Shown piece by piece: positions 22,186 through 33,502 of a DNA stretch of 64,000 nt. The DNA comes from Amylostereum areolatum (lineage: Eukaryota > Basidiomycota > Agaricomycetes > Russulales > Stereaceae). Positions within the stretch are counted from its first letter, which is position 1. Each line of letters begins with the position of its first letter. Made by a program: the position numbers and the translations under genes. The stretch spans positions 806,001 through 870,000 of the forward strand of contig SAXG01000010.1 of the NCBI GenBank assembly GCA_012932865.1, given 5' to 3'. A model generated the notes under the pieces. The model ran no database searches. It was not told the origin of the DNA and saw only the letters and a program-made list of their open reading frames with translations.

Positions 22186-24080
22186 TTACAACTTCGCTCG
22201 CACCTCTCCAGCGGATGGCAAAAATCCAGGATACACACACTCGACCGGGTGAAACGTGAAGATGCGCTTGTCGGTGAAGTGATCCACGTCGAATCTCCCA
22301 TACCCGCTCGCGCCCCTATGTTGCGTCAGCCCCAGACATCGAAACAAGAGCAAAGATGGTACGCACCCCAAACCACCAATACCGAGGCCCACCTCATCCT
22401 GGATGGTCATTCCATTAATATTCGTGGAGCCTACCGATCCATGTGTCAGCGATCAGAAGAGGGAGCTCCGGGGTTATGGACAAGGAAGGCTTCCGCTCAC
22501 CTGCCCGGATCCGTCGCGCGATGTTCAGCGCTTTATGCACGTCTTTCGTCCATAGCGATGATACGAGTGTGCACTCCGAGTCGTTGGCGAGGTCGACGGC
22601 GTGATCCGCCGAGTCGGCGACAGTGACGGAAAGGACTGTGAGCATTCTAACGGTCAGATCCTCACAAACCGGCGATGAAAGTGACCCAAACGCACCCGGA
22701 CCGAAACTCTCTTCTTCCCACAACTTCATCCCCCTCTTCACTCCCACGACCAGATGAGGCTTCACCACCGCCCCCTTCCTCGCTACATCTCCCAGCACAA
22801 TATCCGCGCCCGCATCCTTCGCGTCTTGCAACAGGCTCACAACGCGCTCCGCACTAGCCTCCGTGTGCACCGCGGAGAGATGTCCCTCCGACGGGCTGCC
22901 TGTCTGGAGCAGCCCGACCGTGCGCTTCAGTGCAGCGACCAAGGGTCCAAGGACGGGCTTCTCGACGATGATGCGTTCGGTCGACATGCAGACTTGGCCG
23001 GTGTTCATCAATCCGCCAGCGACGAGGCCGCGTGCAGCTTGTTCAATGTCGGCGTCAGCGAGGACCTGTAGAGACGTTGATACACGACCTGGGAGCGTAA
23101 AAAGCGAGGAACGTACTACCGCTGGGGCCTTGCCGCCAAGCTCGAGGATGCAGGGCTTCAATTGCTTCGCGCATTCCAGGGCGACGAGTTTGCCGATGCG
23201 CGTGCTTCCAGTGAACTGCAAGGTAAAGGAAAGATACGGTGAGGGTTCAGTCGAAGGAAGAAGGTATGCGGAGAGCGTACGTTGACTGCTCGTACGAGAG
23301 GGTGGGCGATAATAGCGGGGGTGAGAGTAGGCGTGTCTTCCGGAGCCATAGGAATGAAGTTGATGACGCCGGGCGGGAGGCCGGCCTGCAGACATGGCTC
23401 GTCAAGCACCTGGAGCAGAGATGAGATGGGTGGACGTACCTCCGCGAAAGCTTCGACCAGAAGAGACTGGGTACGAGGGTCGAACTCCGACGGACGAAGC
23501 AAAACGGTGTTGCCGCATATCGCGGGGAGGACAGTGGCGCGAATCGTCAGGGGAGAGGGTGCGTTCCAGGGTACCATCGAGTACCTATTCATCAGCATCG
23601 GTCAGCATCGACATCATGAGAAACCAAAAGCGCGCGAGGCACGCACACGACGCCCTGCGCTCTCCTTTGCACGACGGCATGTCCACCGGGGACGGTGCTC
23701 ACGAACGACTCCCCCTTGAGTTCGTTCGCGTACGCCGCCGTCGCAAGCGTCATCCATCCCGCGCTGAACGTGTTGAACGCAGTCCACGGCGTCGCCGTCG
23801 CCGTCTCTTCCGTAATTGCTTGATACATCTTCGCGCGCCATGCCTCGCTCTCCATTATTTCCGACGCGCGCATGAAAATCGCCATGCGCGCGAGCGGGCT
23901 CGTCGCTTCCCATGCGGGCAGTGCTTTGTGTGCGGCCTCGATTGCGGCGACGCAGTCGTCGAGCGAGGCGGCGGCGACGGTGCCGACGACGTCTTTTGTG
24001 AACGCATTGTGTACGGCGAAGGTGGCGCCCGTGCTGGACGGACGACGTTGGCCGTCGACGAAGAGGGGTACGAAAGACAT
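22186..24080 (-). CDS. NAD(P)-dependent aldehyde dehydrogenase
   Basis: Oxidises aldehydes to acids. The substrate is unknown; the N-terminal style resembles salicylaldehyde/vanillin dehydrogenase-type ALDHs. The start at 24080 gives MSFVPLFVDGQRRPSSTGAT. Motifs in order: VPWNAPSPLTIRATVLPAIC, GNTVLLRPSEFDPR, AGLPPGVINFIP, FTGSTRIGKLVALECAKQL, LELGGKAPAVV (catalytic Glu), NTGQVCMSTERIIV (catalytic Cys), EESFGP, ADHAVDLANDSECTLVSSLW, NINGMTIQDE. Exons join in frame across introns such as those after QGVV, AFAE, RAVN, KAPAVV, SFGP, IRAG and GGLG. The gene looks complete. The gene at 63101 is a clear paralogue sharing intron positions after the same motifs. Confidence 0.9.
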
Positions 24081-24557
24081 AGTGGTGTGATTGGTCAGAG
24101 TGTGGGGGAGAACGAGGAGCGTGGGGGCTCACGGAAGCTAATGTCCACGCTGGGTTTTTATTCGCGTTCACGCACAGGGGGCAGAGTGTTACCCGGCATG
24201 ATTTGTATTTCCGGTGTACCCCACCACGATGCGAATTGGCTGCGAACTTCTGAGAAAAAATGAAAGGACGGCCTTGGGACGGCCATGGCGACGTCACGGG
24301 TGCCAGGCGAGCCAAGAGGCGTTCGCGGGCGTTCGCGAGATCAAAAGGGAGGAAGGCGGTTGGATGGCGGGGAGGTATCGAGGGGTTTAGAATCACGGGC
24401 GGAGAGAAAGGTTGGTCAGACTGGAGTCGGCTGATTCACCGAATGTCATTGTGTTGGGGATTAGATAGAGCCAAAATGTCCGTCGATCCAAACCGACCAA
24501 CGAGAACGGTTCAGACGGATAATTCAATTATGAGTGGATCGGCGTGCCAGCTGTTGG
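24081..24557. other. Upstream region of the ALDH gene, abutting the retroelement
   Basis: Promoter side of the minus-strand ALDH. The retroelement's terminal repeat begins at 24558, directly after cagctgttgg. No gene seen. Confidence 0.45.
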
Positions 24558-24698
24558 TTGTAGTTCTGGGCAGCGCGAGGCACGAGCACCGCCCAGAACG
24601 TAGTCTATGGCCGACGCTGGCCCTCGGTAGATGCCGGCGTCTCTCTTGTCTTGCCTCCACGCTCTGCAGCTTGTCGTGCCGCTAGGCCGTCGAGATTC
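24558..24698 (+). repeat. Retroelement repeat A1, 5' 141 bp (completed by 31906-31911)
   Basis: Matches A2 at 37613-37753 almost base for base; one difference is near position 18 (gcgcgag against gcgtgag). It contains an internal inverted pair (ttctgggc and gcccagaa). It is cut off by the CACTA insertion after TTC; the last 6 bp (ctttct) resume at 31906. Confidence 0.9.
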
Positions 24699-25487
24699 CA
24701 CTAGGAGGGTACCGTGGGGTGATTTTCACCGCCCTAATCAGCCTTATTCACGATCATATTCAGTTTGTAGACGACTCACTTTCAGCCCAGTGTGATGAAT
24801 ATCAGTCTTTCCCGGTCTGATTTCAATGAGTGAAAAGCACTGGAAAAAAGTACCATTTCACCGCTTTTTTCCCGGGATTTTACACTTTGAAAAGAACAAC
24901 ATTTTGAGGTGAAACTTCACGCCTGTTTTTCAGTCAGCTACTCCGCCTATTTTTCACGTTGGAGGTGAGATGCTACTTTTCACGTCCGGCACGAAGTGCG
25001 GATTTACACCTCTGGCATGAAGTGCATATTTCCATGCTGATGTTATGTGCTGATGTTCAGCCTTCAAAGGGGCTTTGATTTCGGTGCTGGTAGGTATGAA
25101 AACAACCGGATCCTACAGCCTGAAAATACCCTCCGTTCATGTTGCTGATTTTGCAGCTTACGCATCGAGATGAGATTCAGCAAATGATCAGACGGTGGTT
25201 TCGATATCGCGCACAACACGTGCGAAATATATTAGATAGCTACGTAACAAGTAAGGGGTTATCAGAAGGAAGCCAAAGCGAGTGGATGCAACGCGCGTCG
25301 GCACCACCACCGCACACCACGAAGCGACGAGAAAAGACAGAAGAGACGGCTCAATGGCCGACAAGAATTAATATGTACGTTATGAATTGGACTGGGTATT
25401 GGCCACAGGGGTGCTAAATGGGAAGCACTCATCAGGATATAGAAAGCTCGAGGCAACTCGAAGACGAACCTTAGAAACATCTTCACT

Positions 25488-26420
25488 TCAAGCATCAGGA
25501 CTCAAGCTCTTATCGCGCGTGGGCTGGTCCTCAAGACGAGCGCGCTTCGTCGCCGCTATCTGACCTAGACGTTGTAACCCTGCACTGGGGCCTGTACCCG
25601 AACCTGAATGGCCATCTAACTCCTCGTCTTGATCACCATCGTGGTCGTCGGTGCGCTTCCTCTTCCATGAATTGTTCCTCAAGTACTGACGGATGAAGGC
25701 CCGGGTAGCCCAGTCATTCTCAAAGCGAGCGGCGGCAGGGTATTCCTGGCGGATCTAGACACTAGGAGGTCAGTACATCCGGAGGATAAAGCAAAGGTGA
25801 GTCACTCGCCGACTTGCAAACGCGAGTGACTTGCTCGGAGTGCTTGAGCTCACTATAGGTCTTTGATAGATCCATTCCCGCACGGTTCATGTTGAAGCGT
25901 GTCATGCGCTAGGCTATTGTGAGTGAACAGGGAATGTCAGTGAGGAATGAAACTCACCCGCATGCTTCGATAGTACTCGCTGCCATCCTCGACGTCATCC
26001 ATGTCATTGAGGAAGGTTCGAATGTCGGACATATAGAACGCCGGCTCGTGAGAGCCCTTGACAGCCTTGGGGCATGCGATAAGGCCGTTGCTATTGAGAG
26101 GCGTTGGGTTGGAGATCTTCGCAGTCTCAATGTCCGCAGTGAGCTGCACATTGAGGCTAGTAACATGGTCGACCTGTTTCTGCTGGTCCTCCAAGCGTTC
26201 TGAAGGTGAAACATATCCCGTATGTCATCAGCGTGTCGTCTAACGGATACAAGTTCAATACAGAAACCTGCAACTCACGTTCATACTCGCGAAGCTTTGC
26301 CTCGAGGTCCCTTTTGGTAAGTACCTTGTTCGACGGTGCCTTGTTGCGCTGAGCTGGAGCCGTTGCAGGAGTCGGAGGCGTAGCCTGAGCAAGAGCAGGA
26401 GTGGTGACCGTGCTTGCCAT
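25488..26420 (-). CDS. CACTA accessory protein, coiled coil with basic C-terminus
   Basis: Divergently transcribed from the transposase at 26791, with the promoters between them. The start at 26420 gives MASTVTTPALAQATPPTPAT. Then a charged coiled coil follows (TKRDLEAKLREYEREL; ERLEDQQKQVDHVTSLNVQL). After that come SDIRTFLNDMDDVEDGSEYY, NMNRAGMDLSKTYSELKHSE, EYPAAARFENDWATRAFIRQ, and a basic, probably nuclear tail (NNSWKRKRTDD; ATKRARLEDQ). The stop is at 25488. About four exons. The position and properties suggest a DNA-binding partner like plant TnpA, but that is inference and no sequence homology to TnpA is claimed. Confidence 0.6.
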
Positions 26421-26790
26421 TGGAAGAAGTAGAGAATGTGTCGGAGTGGTGTGATTGAGACGGGGATGGAGTGGTGAATTGTGCAGTGTTGGCTCGACTA
26501 TTTATATTCCAAGTCTGTCCCCAACGGGGGGGGCTGCGAGTGCCCGTCCTCAGCAACGAATTTGAAACAGAAGGTACGTCCACCGTGTCAAACATGCTCC
26601 TTTTCGCCATCTCCAGGCCATTCATAATTGTATTTTGCGGTTTCTATGGAACATACAGCGTACAATCGCACTCGTAATCTTCAGCACCAAACTCCGAGAG
26701 ATACTCAAGTTTCAACCGATTGCGACTTTGTCGACTTTGTATTTTTCTTCCATCACATCCAAAATCCAGCCCACTTTTGTCACCAACACT

Positions 26791-29700
26791 ATGCCTCCGA
26801 AACAAGACCGTCAGAGCGACTTTGTCCTTTGTGGACATTGCGGCAAGAAGGTTCATCGGAAGACCGAAAGAGAGCACCTAGCGCTTCTCGCTCACTCGGA
26901 GATGGGTCACCAAGTGGTCAACGAGCTCACCAGCCTAGAGAAAGGCCATCTAAGGAAGCGGGCTCGGACTGGTGCGTATCCATTCGGCAGTATGCACCTG
27001 AGATGAGACTCATTTAAACCATGTCTTCAGATAAATTTCCCGGTTTGCAATCTACCGCTATGAACACTGGCTTGGAGACGGGAGATCCTGCGCTTGGTGT
27101 GTTTCCCTTCAGCCTTCAGCATCTACAAAGCATCTAACCCTCCTATACAGCCGTGTTAGGACCAACCGGTGTCGCAAGTACCGACAGTGCAGAAGATTGT
27201 AGTATGATGGATATGCTGACCGACGGTACGTCCTCAAGCTTGTACGAGATGTACGGAGCTGATTGTTTGGTCGCTTTTAGATGGGCCAATTCCTGGCAGT
27301 GACCACGCCGATGCCGTTGAGACAGAACTTCAGGATCAGAGCTTCCATGCTCTTTGGATGGAAGATGGCGAGGACGATGAAGATGATATACTGTTGGCCT
27401 GGGACCATGATGCCACAGTGGACTCAGACCACGAACTCGACGACACATTTGGTGCATTCGATCCTGATGATCCATTGCTCTTGCTGGCAGAGGATGACAA
27501 TTTCCTGAGGCGTACACAGCTGGATGGTACGCAATATCCATTCCGATATCAACGATCGCACGTCTAAGTTTGTGTTTACTTAGTAAATGACCTCAGTCAG
27601 TTAGACCGTGCAGTTCTACGACAGTATTCCTTCAAGTTGAAACACCACATTACAGACACTGCCTACATGGACCTCCCGTTCGCATTTCCTGGAGCAGGTG
27701 TTACATCTCCCGACGAGGCGCAGACTCGGCTCGCATCTCTTGCAGGCTTCAAATCCAAACTGTACGACTGCTGCCCACAATCATGTGTCTGCTATACCGG
27801 ATCCCTTGTGAACCTCACTGCTTGCCCTCACTGCAAAACCGATCGATACACATCCAATGGACGCGCAAAGAAACATTTTACTTATATCCCTCTCATCCCT
27901 CGCCTTCTCGCATTTTCTGGCAGTGAATCCATGGCCGAGAAAATGCAATACCGTGCCAACCATGAGTGTGTCCCTCAGGAAGTTTCAGACGTCTTCGACG
28001 GCCATCGTTACCGTGCACTACGAGGCAAGCAGGTTGTCATCGGCGGAACGGAGCTACCTCATCGGTTTTTTGGGGATGGTCGGGATATCGCTCTGGGAGC
28101 GTCAACGGACGGGTTCGCTCCTTTTCGTCGGCGCAAGACTACTTGCTGGCCTATCATCCTCTTCAATTACAATCTGCCTCCCGAAATCCGATTCCTCATC
28201 GAAAACATCATTACCATCGGCATCGTTCCAGGACCAAAAAAGCCTGTTGACATGGACTCGTTCCTTTTCCCCCTCGTTGCCGAACTTCTCGAACTGGCCA
28301 AGGGTGTTAAGGCATGGGATGCTCTCCGAAAGGAGTCCTTTATGCTTCGGGCATACCTTATCCTTGTTTTTGGCGATATCCCAGCCATCTCGCTCTTGAT
28401 GCGGATGAAAGGCCACAATGGTCTGTCTCCCTGCCGTATATGCAAGATTACAGGTGTACGCGTCCCCGACACGCGTTCCACTGCCCATTATGTCCCTCTT
28501 AATCGTGCCAACCACCCCACGGTCATTGCCAGTGAAGACCCCAACGTAGTCGCCGTTTACGACCCCGCAAATCTCCCTCGCCGAACACACGTTGAGATGA
28601 TGGAGCAAGCGGTCGCAGTTCAATCAGCCACCACTTTAACGGAGAATGCTCGACTAGCAAAGCTTTATGGCATCAAAGGTGTCCCCATCCTCTCACAACT
28701 TCCGTCTCTCTCTTTATCCAAGTCGTTTCCATACGACTTTATGCACCTCATATGGGAGAACACGATCAAAAACCTTATTCTCCTCTGGACAGGCGATTTC
28801 AAGGATCTCGACGAGGGTTCTGGGGCGTACATCATTCAGTCATCTGTATGGGACGCTATCGGATCCGCAACGTCGGCGTCAGGTTCTACTATACCTGGAT
28901 GCTATGGAGCGCGACCTCCCAATTTCGTTGCGGACAAGACTGCGACCACGGCGGACACCTGGTCCTTCTGGACGCTCTACCTTGGTCCCGTTCTCCTTGA
29001 GCGGAAATTCCGGGATCCAAAATATTACGATCACTTTATAGCCCTCGTCAAGCTTCTCCACACATGTCTCCAATTTACCATCACATACGACGAAATTGAC
29101 CAACTCCGGCAAGGGTTCATTGATTGGGTCAAACACTTCGAAGAGTGAGCGTATAGTTCAGTGCTGCATCGAAGTTCTGCTCACATCGTCTACGTTACAC
29201 AGGTTATATTACCAGTATAATCCTACTCGCCTATCTACGTGCCCGCTCACTATCCATGCCCTCCTCCATATCGCCGATTCTGTTCTCGCTTGTGGGCCGG
29301 TATGGGCGTACTGGGCATTTCCCATGGAACGGTACTGTGGCCTCATTCGCCCCGCTATCAAGAGTCGTAAAAGACCCGATGCCTCCCTGGATCGCTATGT
29401 CGTCGAGTGCGCACAGCTGTTCCAGGTCATGCTTGTTTATGGTCTGGAAGATGGCGATGTTCTTCGCCTCCATCCACGCCCGGAAAGCACCCTGCCCGCA
29501 CAGTCCTTGACTGCACCTAATTGTAAGAATAGCATCATCCATGCTACAGTGCATCAGCTCACTTCTTCGTGGTGGCCACTAGATCCTACATATGCCCTAC
29601 TTCCTGTCATCCGCCCTGTACTAGTACTCGACGCAACGACCCTCACTCGTCTATCCAAGACCCTCGCTACGCGGTACAATGTGCCTTCCGCCAACTTTTC

Positions 29701-30257
29701 CACCCTCAAGAATCTTGTCAAGAATGCATCAATACAGGAGTACGCCCGGGTTCGCATCAACGACGGTGACACTATCTCTGCGGCGCATTTGTACTCAGCT
29801 AGGGATGACCGTCGAGACATGACATATATACGCGTGCGTTTGCTCCCATCATGCGTACGTCTCCATGTTACTCATGTATTTCTCCACCCAGTATCAAGTA
29901 TTGGTCGACGTACATGCCCGCCACCGCAATCACACTCCTCAGTATGAAAATGTCACCTTTTACGGCCGCCTACAACACCTCTACGCTATCCACGTTCCAA
30001 CATCACCTCTCATTGGCTCCACAGAGCCCGAAGCTATCCTCCTAGCTGGAATTAGGCGGTGCGTCGATGCAGAGAAAAACGGACACCCAGACCCAGGCAT
30101 CGACATCCACTACTACAAAGATGAGGCGGAAACGGAACAGTTTTTCGACCTTACCTGTGTGGAATGTCTGGTTGGACGGGTACCACTCCCAGGTTCACGA
30201 TGGGCAATCATTGACCGTAGCGGCGCCCTATCACGGGCTGTTTATGTTCCCGACTGA
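26791..30257 (+). CDS. CACTA transposase, Tnp2-like, apparently intact
   Basis: It catalyses cut-and-paste transposition. The start at 26791 gives MPPKQDRQSDFVLCGHCGKK, a small CxxC zinc-binding N-terminus (CGHCGKK...H). An acidic region follows (MEDGEDDEDDILLAW). The long exon 27600-29145 holds the Transposase_21-type core: CCPQSCVCYTGSLVNLTACP (zinc), STDGFAPFRRRKTTCWPIIL, FNYNLPPEIRFLIENIITIG, PGPKKPVDMDSFLFPLVAEL, LILVFGDIPAISLLMRMKGH, NGLSPCRICKI. The candidate acidic triad is in STDG and FGDIPA. The domain continues across the intron after HFEE with YQYNPTRLSTCPLTIHALLH and VWAYWAFPMERYCGLI, then HLYAIHVPTS and stop 30255-30257. All joints I checked keep frame; I found no stop or shift, so the element may be autonomous. 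Confidence 0.87.
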
Positions 30258-31697
30258 GCTCCACCGAGGTGAGCAGGCCTACTAGGTTCATTCATGGTCT
30301 ATGATAACTGACAAACACAGAATCCCGTCTACCAAACGATCCCCGGACCCCATCCCGCTGCACAGTAATCTACGACGGGATCCCGTCGTCCTGTTGGATT
30401 TTTGGTACAGGCCCGGTACGGATTCATGCTGGTCAAACTACATGCGCCGCATTCGTCGTCCCCAGGTCAGTAGCTCCCCGTTCCGTGAAATCGAAGTCTG
30501 ATTTATATTTTTGCCCAATAGCAAGCATGTATATAATTATGAATCCCAAGTTTCAAAGGGTTTGGCCGTCATCTTTCGACCTTTGAAATCGAAACTCGGT
30601 CGGCGCTTATCCGACCGGCGGTGACGCGTCGCGGCGTCCTCGCCGCGAAGGGCTCCTCGCGCCACCGTCTTTTCATCTCCGCGTTCATGCTTGCCTCAGA
30701 TTTTTCGCCGTCAAACCCCACCTTCTTCGACTCCTCAATGCCCTCCTCGCCACCATCCCGTACTTCTTTCCCGCCAGGGCCGCCACCCGCTGCCTACACC
30801 CTCCCCCTCCCCATCAACACTGCCACCTTTGTCTTCGCCCAGCACCCCCACACCCTCTCGCTTGACTTCAACCATGCGGCCTGTGACCTCCCACGCCTCC
30901 TCCATCTCACCCCCGACCCCTCCCGACACTGCTCCTGGCTACGACGTCGAGATCGTCGACAACAAGCCCCACCGTTACTCTCGTTACGACACAGGCGACA
31001 AGATCCGACGATCAAGTCACACCTCGCTCGACGCCGCTTACGCACAGGACTCAAGGTCGTACGGACTCAAGGTCGTACGGGTACGAGCATGGCGATTGAA
31101 TCGGTTCATCCCATCTATCCCAGTATTCTCATCACGGTTGCGGAACACGGTGCCAAACCCTTTTCGAAGTTCGCGTGCACATGTCAAAATATCGAAGCAC
31201 GCCCACGGACTTAGGACAAGATTGACGACGCCATCTTTGGCATTTCGAAGTGGAAGAGGATTGAACGAGGGTGTCATGCTACATGGTGGTGAGTAGTATG
31301 TGCTCGAGAAGGGAAATGTCACTAACCGCGTTCCTCAGCCTATCTTTCCTGTGCATGCGTGTCGTCCCACTGGATGGCAGACACGATGGGTTTGGCGGAA
31401 CAACACCGTACTTTCTACCCACGGCCGAGTCCCTCGCAATCGACGGACTGTATCCTATGGTACTCTCTCCTCGCTCGCTCACACTGTTCCCACTCCATCC
31501 TTGCTCCTCGCGCACAGAACAGGCTACGAGCTGTCAGTATATGCAGTACATACACGTCGTCTCAGGGACCATAGCAGCGGTAGGAAAGGAGAGTATACAC
31601 CCAATCACCCGAGGCCCTGCTTTCTGTATATCACACATCCATTCTACAATGAAAACCACCTTATTTTGCCATGTTGAACACAAAATTTCCGTGTTGT
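30258..31697. other. Non-transposase segment inside the CACTA element, coding-like
   Basis: Between the transposase stop and the CACTA 3' end. On the plus strand a start at 30874 gives MRPVTSHASSISPPTPPDTA then PGYDVEIVDNKPHRYSRYDT, with a possible intron near 31079. Later possible exons read DDAIFGISKWKRIERG and WMADTMGLAEQHRTFYPRP. Donor and acceptor signals exist (gtgagtagta at 31288; ctcag at 31337). I do not recognise the protein. It could be a captured host gene fragment or an element-specific gene. A polypyrimidine stretch precedes it. Confidence 0.35.
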
Positions 31698-31971
31698 TGT
31701 TTTTCAGTACATTTTCACCTAGTTTTCAGCGTGCAAGTGGACATGATTTCGGTGGGTGATATACACCGCTCTAAGAGCTCGAAGCAAACACGGTAGATTT
31801 CAGTCCAAATCACCTCCTTCGCGATATCACCTTGTAAATCACCGCTTTTCTGCTTTTCACCGGAAAACACGGTGGAAAACAGGATGACTTGTCCTTATAG
31901 TGTTCCTTTCTTTTCCTCCCGAACCATTCCGTTTCCGTCTCCTTCACAAATTGCTTTCTGGTACCCCGAAC

Positions 31972-33502
31972 ATGGCAAGGATCTTGGAAGACCCCACCGA
32001 CGAGGCGCGGCCGGACTTCTCCGAGCAACGCTTCGAAGCCCGCAGGAACGCGGTCGCAAACGGGGAAGACCAAGATGTCGCGGTAGCAAGGCTCAACGCG
32101 CTGTGGAACAGCGAGCACGACGAACGCGTGGCAGCCTGGAACGCGCAGCAAGACGAAGACCGCGCCGACAGCGAACGTCAAGTGGCGGGCACAGCGGCAA
32201 AACCGGGCGACGATGCACCCGACATTCCGGATTTTGATGAAGACGCCGAGCCGCCGGACCACGTCGAGGCGCAGCCAGCCGCCTACGCCGTGAACAAGCT
32301 ACGCAAAGGGGAGTTCATCGAGCTCTACTACTTCACTGTAGAGGGCTGTGGGGACACCGCCGCGCTGACATCCGCATCCACGGACGGTTTCGGTCTCACG
32401 CGAGGCGAACACGGCGTCGTTCTGCAACCCCTGCTCGCGCAGACCCCGAGCAAGAAAGCCATCCCGGACTCCGCCCTCTCTTGGCAACAAATGGCGGTCG
32501 GCGCCACTCTGTTTATCACATACATGCGTACATGCAAATACGATGAGAAGCATTGCGAAGCCGTAACCAAATTTTATTTCGCCCTGGAGCACCACGACCT
32601 GAGGCGCCAGCCGTACGGAGAGGAGATCCTCATCGAATACCACGCGCTCGTGCGCAGAGCCTGGTTCGACGGCATCAAGAGCCGCCACCTCTTCAACATC
32701 GCCATCATCAACAAGGAGCTACTCAAGAGCACGACACAGTCAGTCATGCTGAAGCACCAGGCGGAAAACATCGAGAGGTGCGTTCACCCGCCGTTCCCTC
32801 CGTGCCCTCATCACTAACCCCGATATCGCTCCTCTCCCCTCACCCCGCGCCCATGTACCTATGACGTGCGACGCCCTGCGGCTCTGCGTCGACCTGCCAC
32901 CCCGCGACGGCACGCGTCTCTCCTGCGTCACCCCCCCCTCCCCATCGGGCCGTTTTCCTCCGCGACACGGCGCCCTCGGGCAGGCTCGGCAGGCTCACCG
33001 AGCAGTATGGCGGCGCCCTCGAGCGGAAGCGGGGTCGTTCCCCTCCGTTTTCCGGCGAGCGGATGGACAGGAAGGTGCCGCGCGGCGATTACCCCCCCCC
33101 CGCTGGGAGCGACGCAGCGACCGCTCCCCCAAACGCGGTGAACGCACGGACCGCGGGCAGCGTCAGCGAGAGCCCCGCTCATCCGACAAGCACGCGGCGG
33201 GGCCCCCATATGGGAGAGGGGCTGACAGCGGGCGAGCGCGCAGCATCTGCGCCATCTGCCTTAGCCGTCAGCCCCACGACGTCGCCCAATGTCGCGCGGG
33301 CACGACCTGGGACGGGAAGGCCTCGCGCTGTCGCCGCAACCCGAAGGGCGTCATCCTCGACCCCGAGGGAAGAGCGCTTTGCCTCGACTGGCAGCGGGCG
33401 AGGGGCTGTACGTCGCGGGCCTCCCACCACATCCACGAGTGTGCAGGGTGCGGGAGCTCGGAGCACGGCGCCGAAGCTTGCCCTCGAGGGGAGAAGGCTT
33501 GA
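31972..33502 (+). CDS. Retroelement gag with C-terminal zinc knuckles
   Basis: The start at 31972 (MARILEDPTDEARPDF) lies 61 bases after the end of repeat A1. The first exon to about 32776 has an acidic N-terminus and a helical capsid-like region (SALSWQQMAVGATLFITYMR, VTKFYFALEHHDLRRQPYGE, HALVRRAWFDGIKSRHLFNI). A donor (gagag|gtgcg) follows at about 32777. The frame resumes at about 32995 with basic DNA- or RNA-binding sequence. It ends with zinc-binding motifs: SICAICLSRQPHDVAQC, CLDWQRARGCTSRASHHIHE, CAGCGSSEHGAEACPRG, stop 33500-33502. The last 440 bases overlap the RT frame, implying separate spliced or frameshifted products. Confidence 0.7.

Larger units (their letters stand above)
24699..31902 (+). 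mobile_element. CACTA (EnSpm/CMC) DNA transposon, 7.2 kb
   Basis: Begins CACTAGGAGGG and ends in TAGTG. The terminal inverted repeat is short and imperfect (CACTAggAGGg against CACTAtaAGGa). It is flanked by TTC at 24696-24698 and at 31903-31905, the 3-bp duplication typical of CACTA. Both ends carry subterminal motifs of the type TTTTCACCG and AAATCACCG (for example ttttcaccgccc near 24722 and ttttcaccgg near 31855). Cargo: a complete Tnp2-type transposase (+), a coiled-coil accessory gene (-), and a stretch of unidentified coding-like DNA before the 3' end. Removing it with one TTC restores repeat A1 exactly. Confidence 0.88.
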
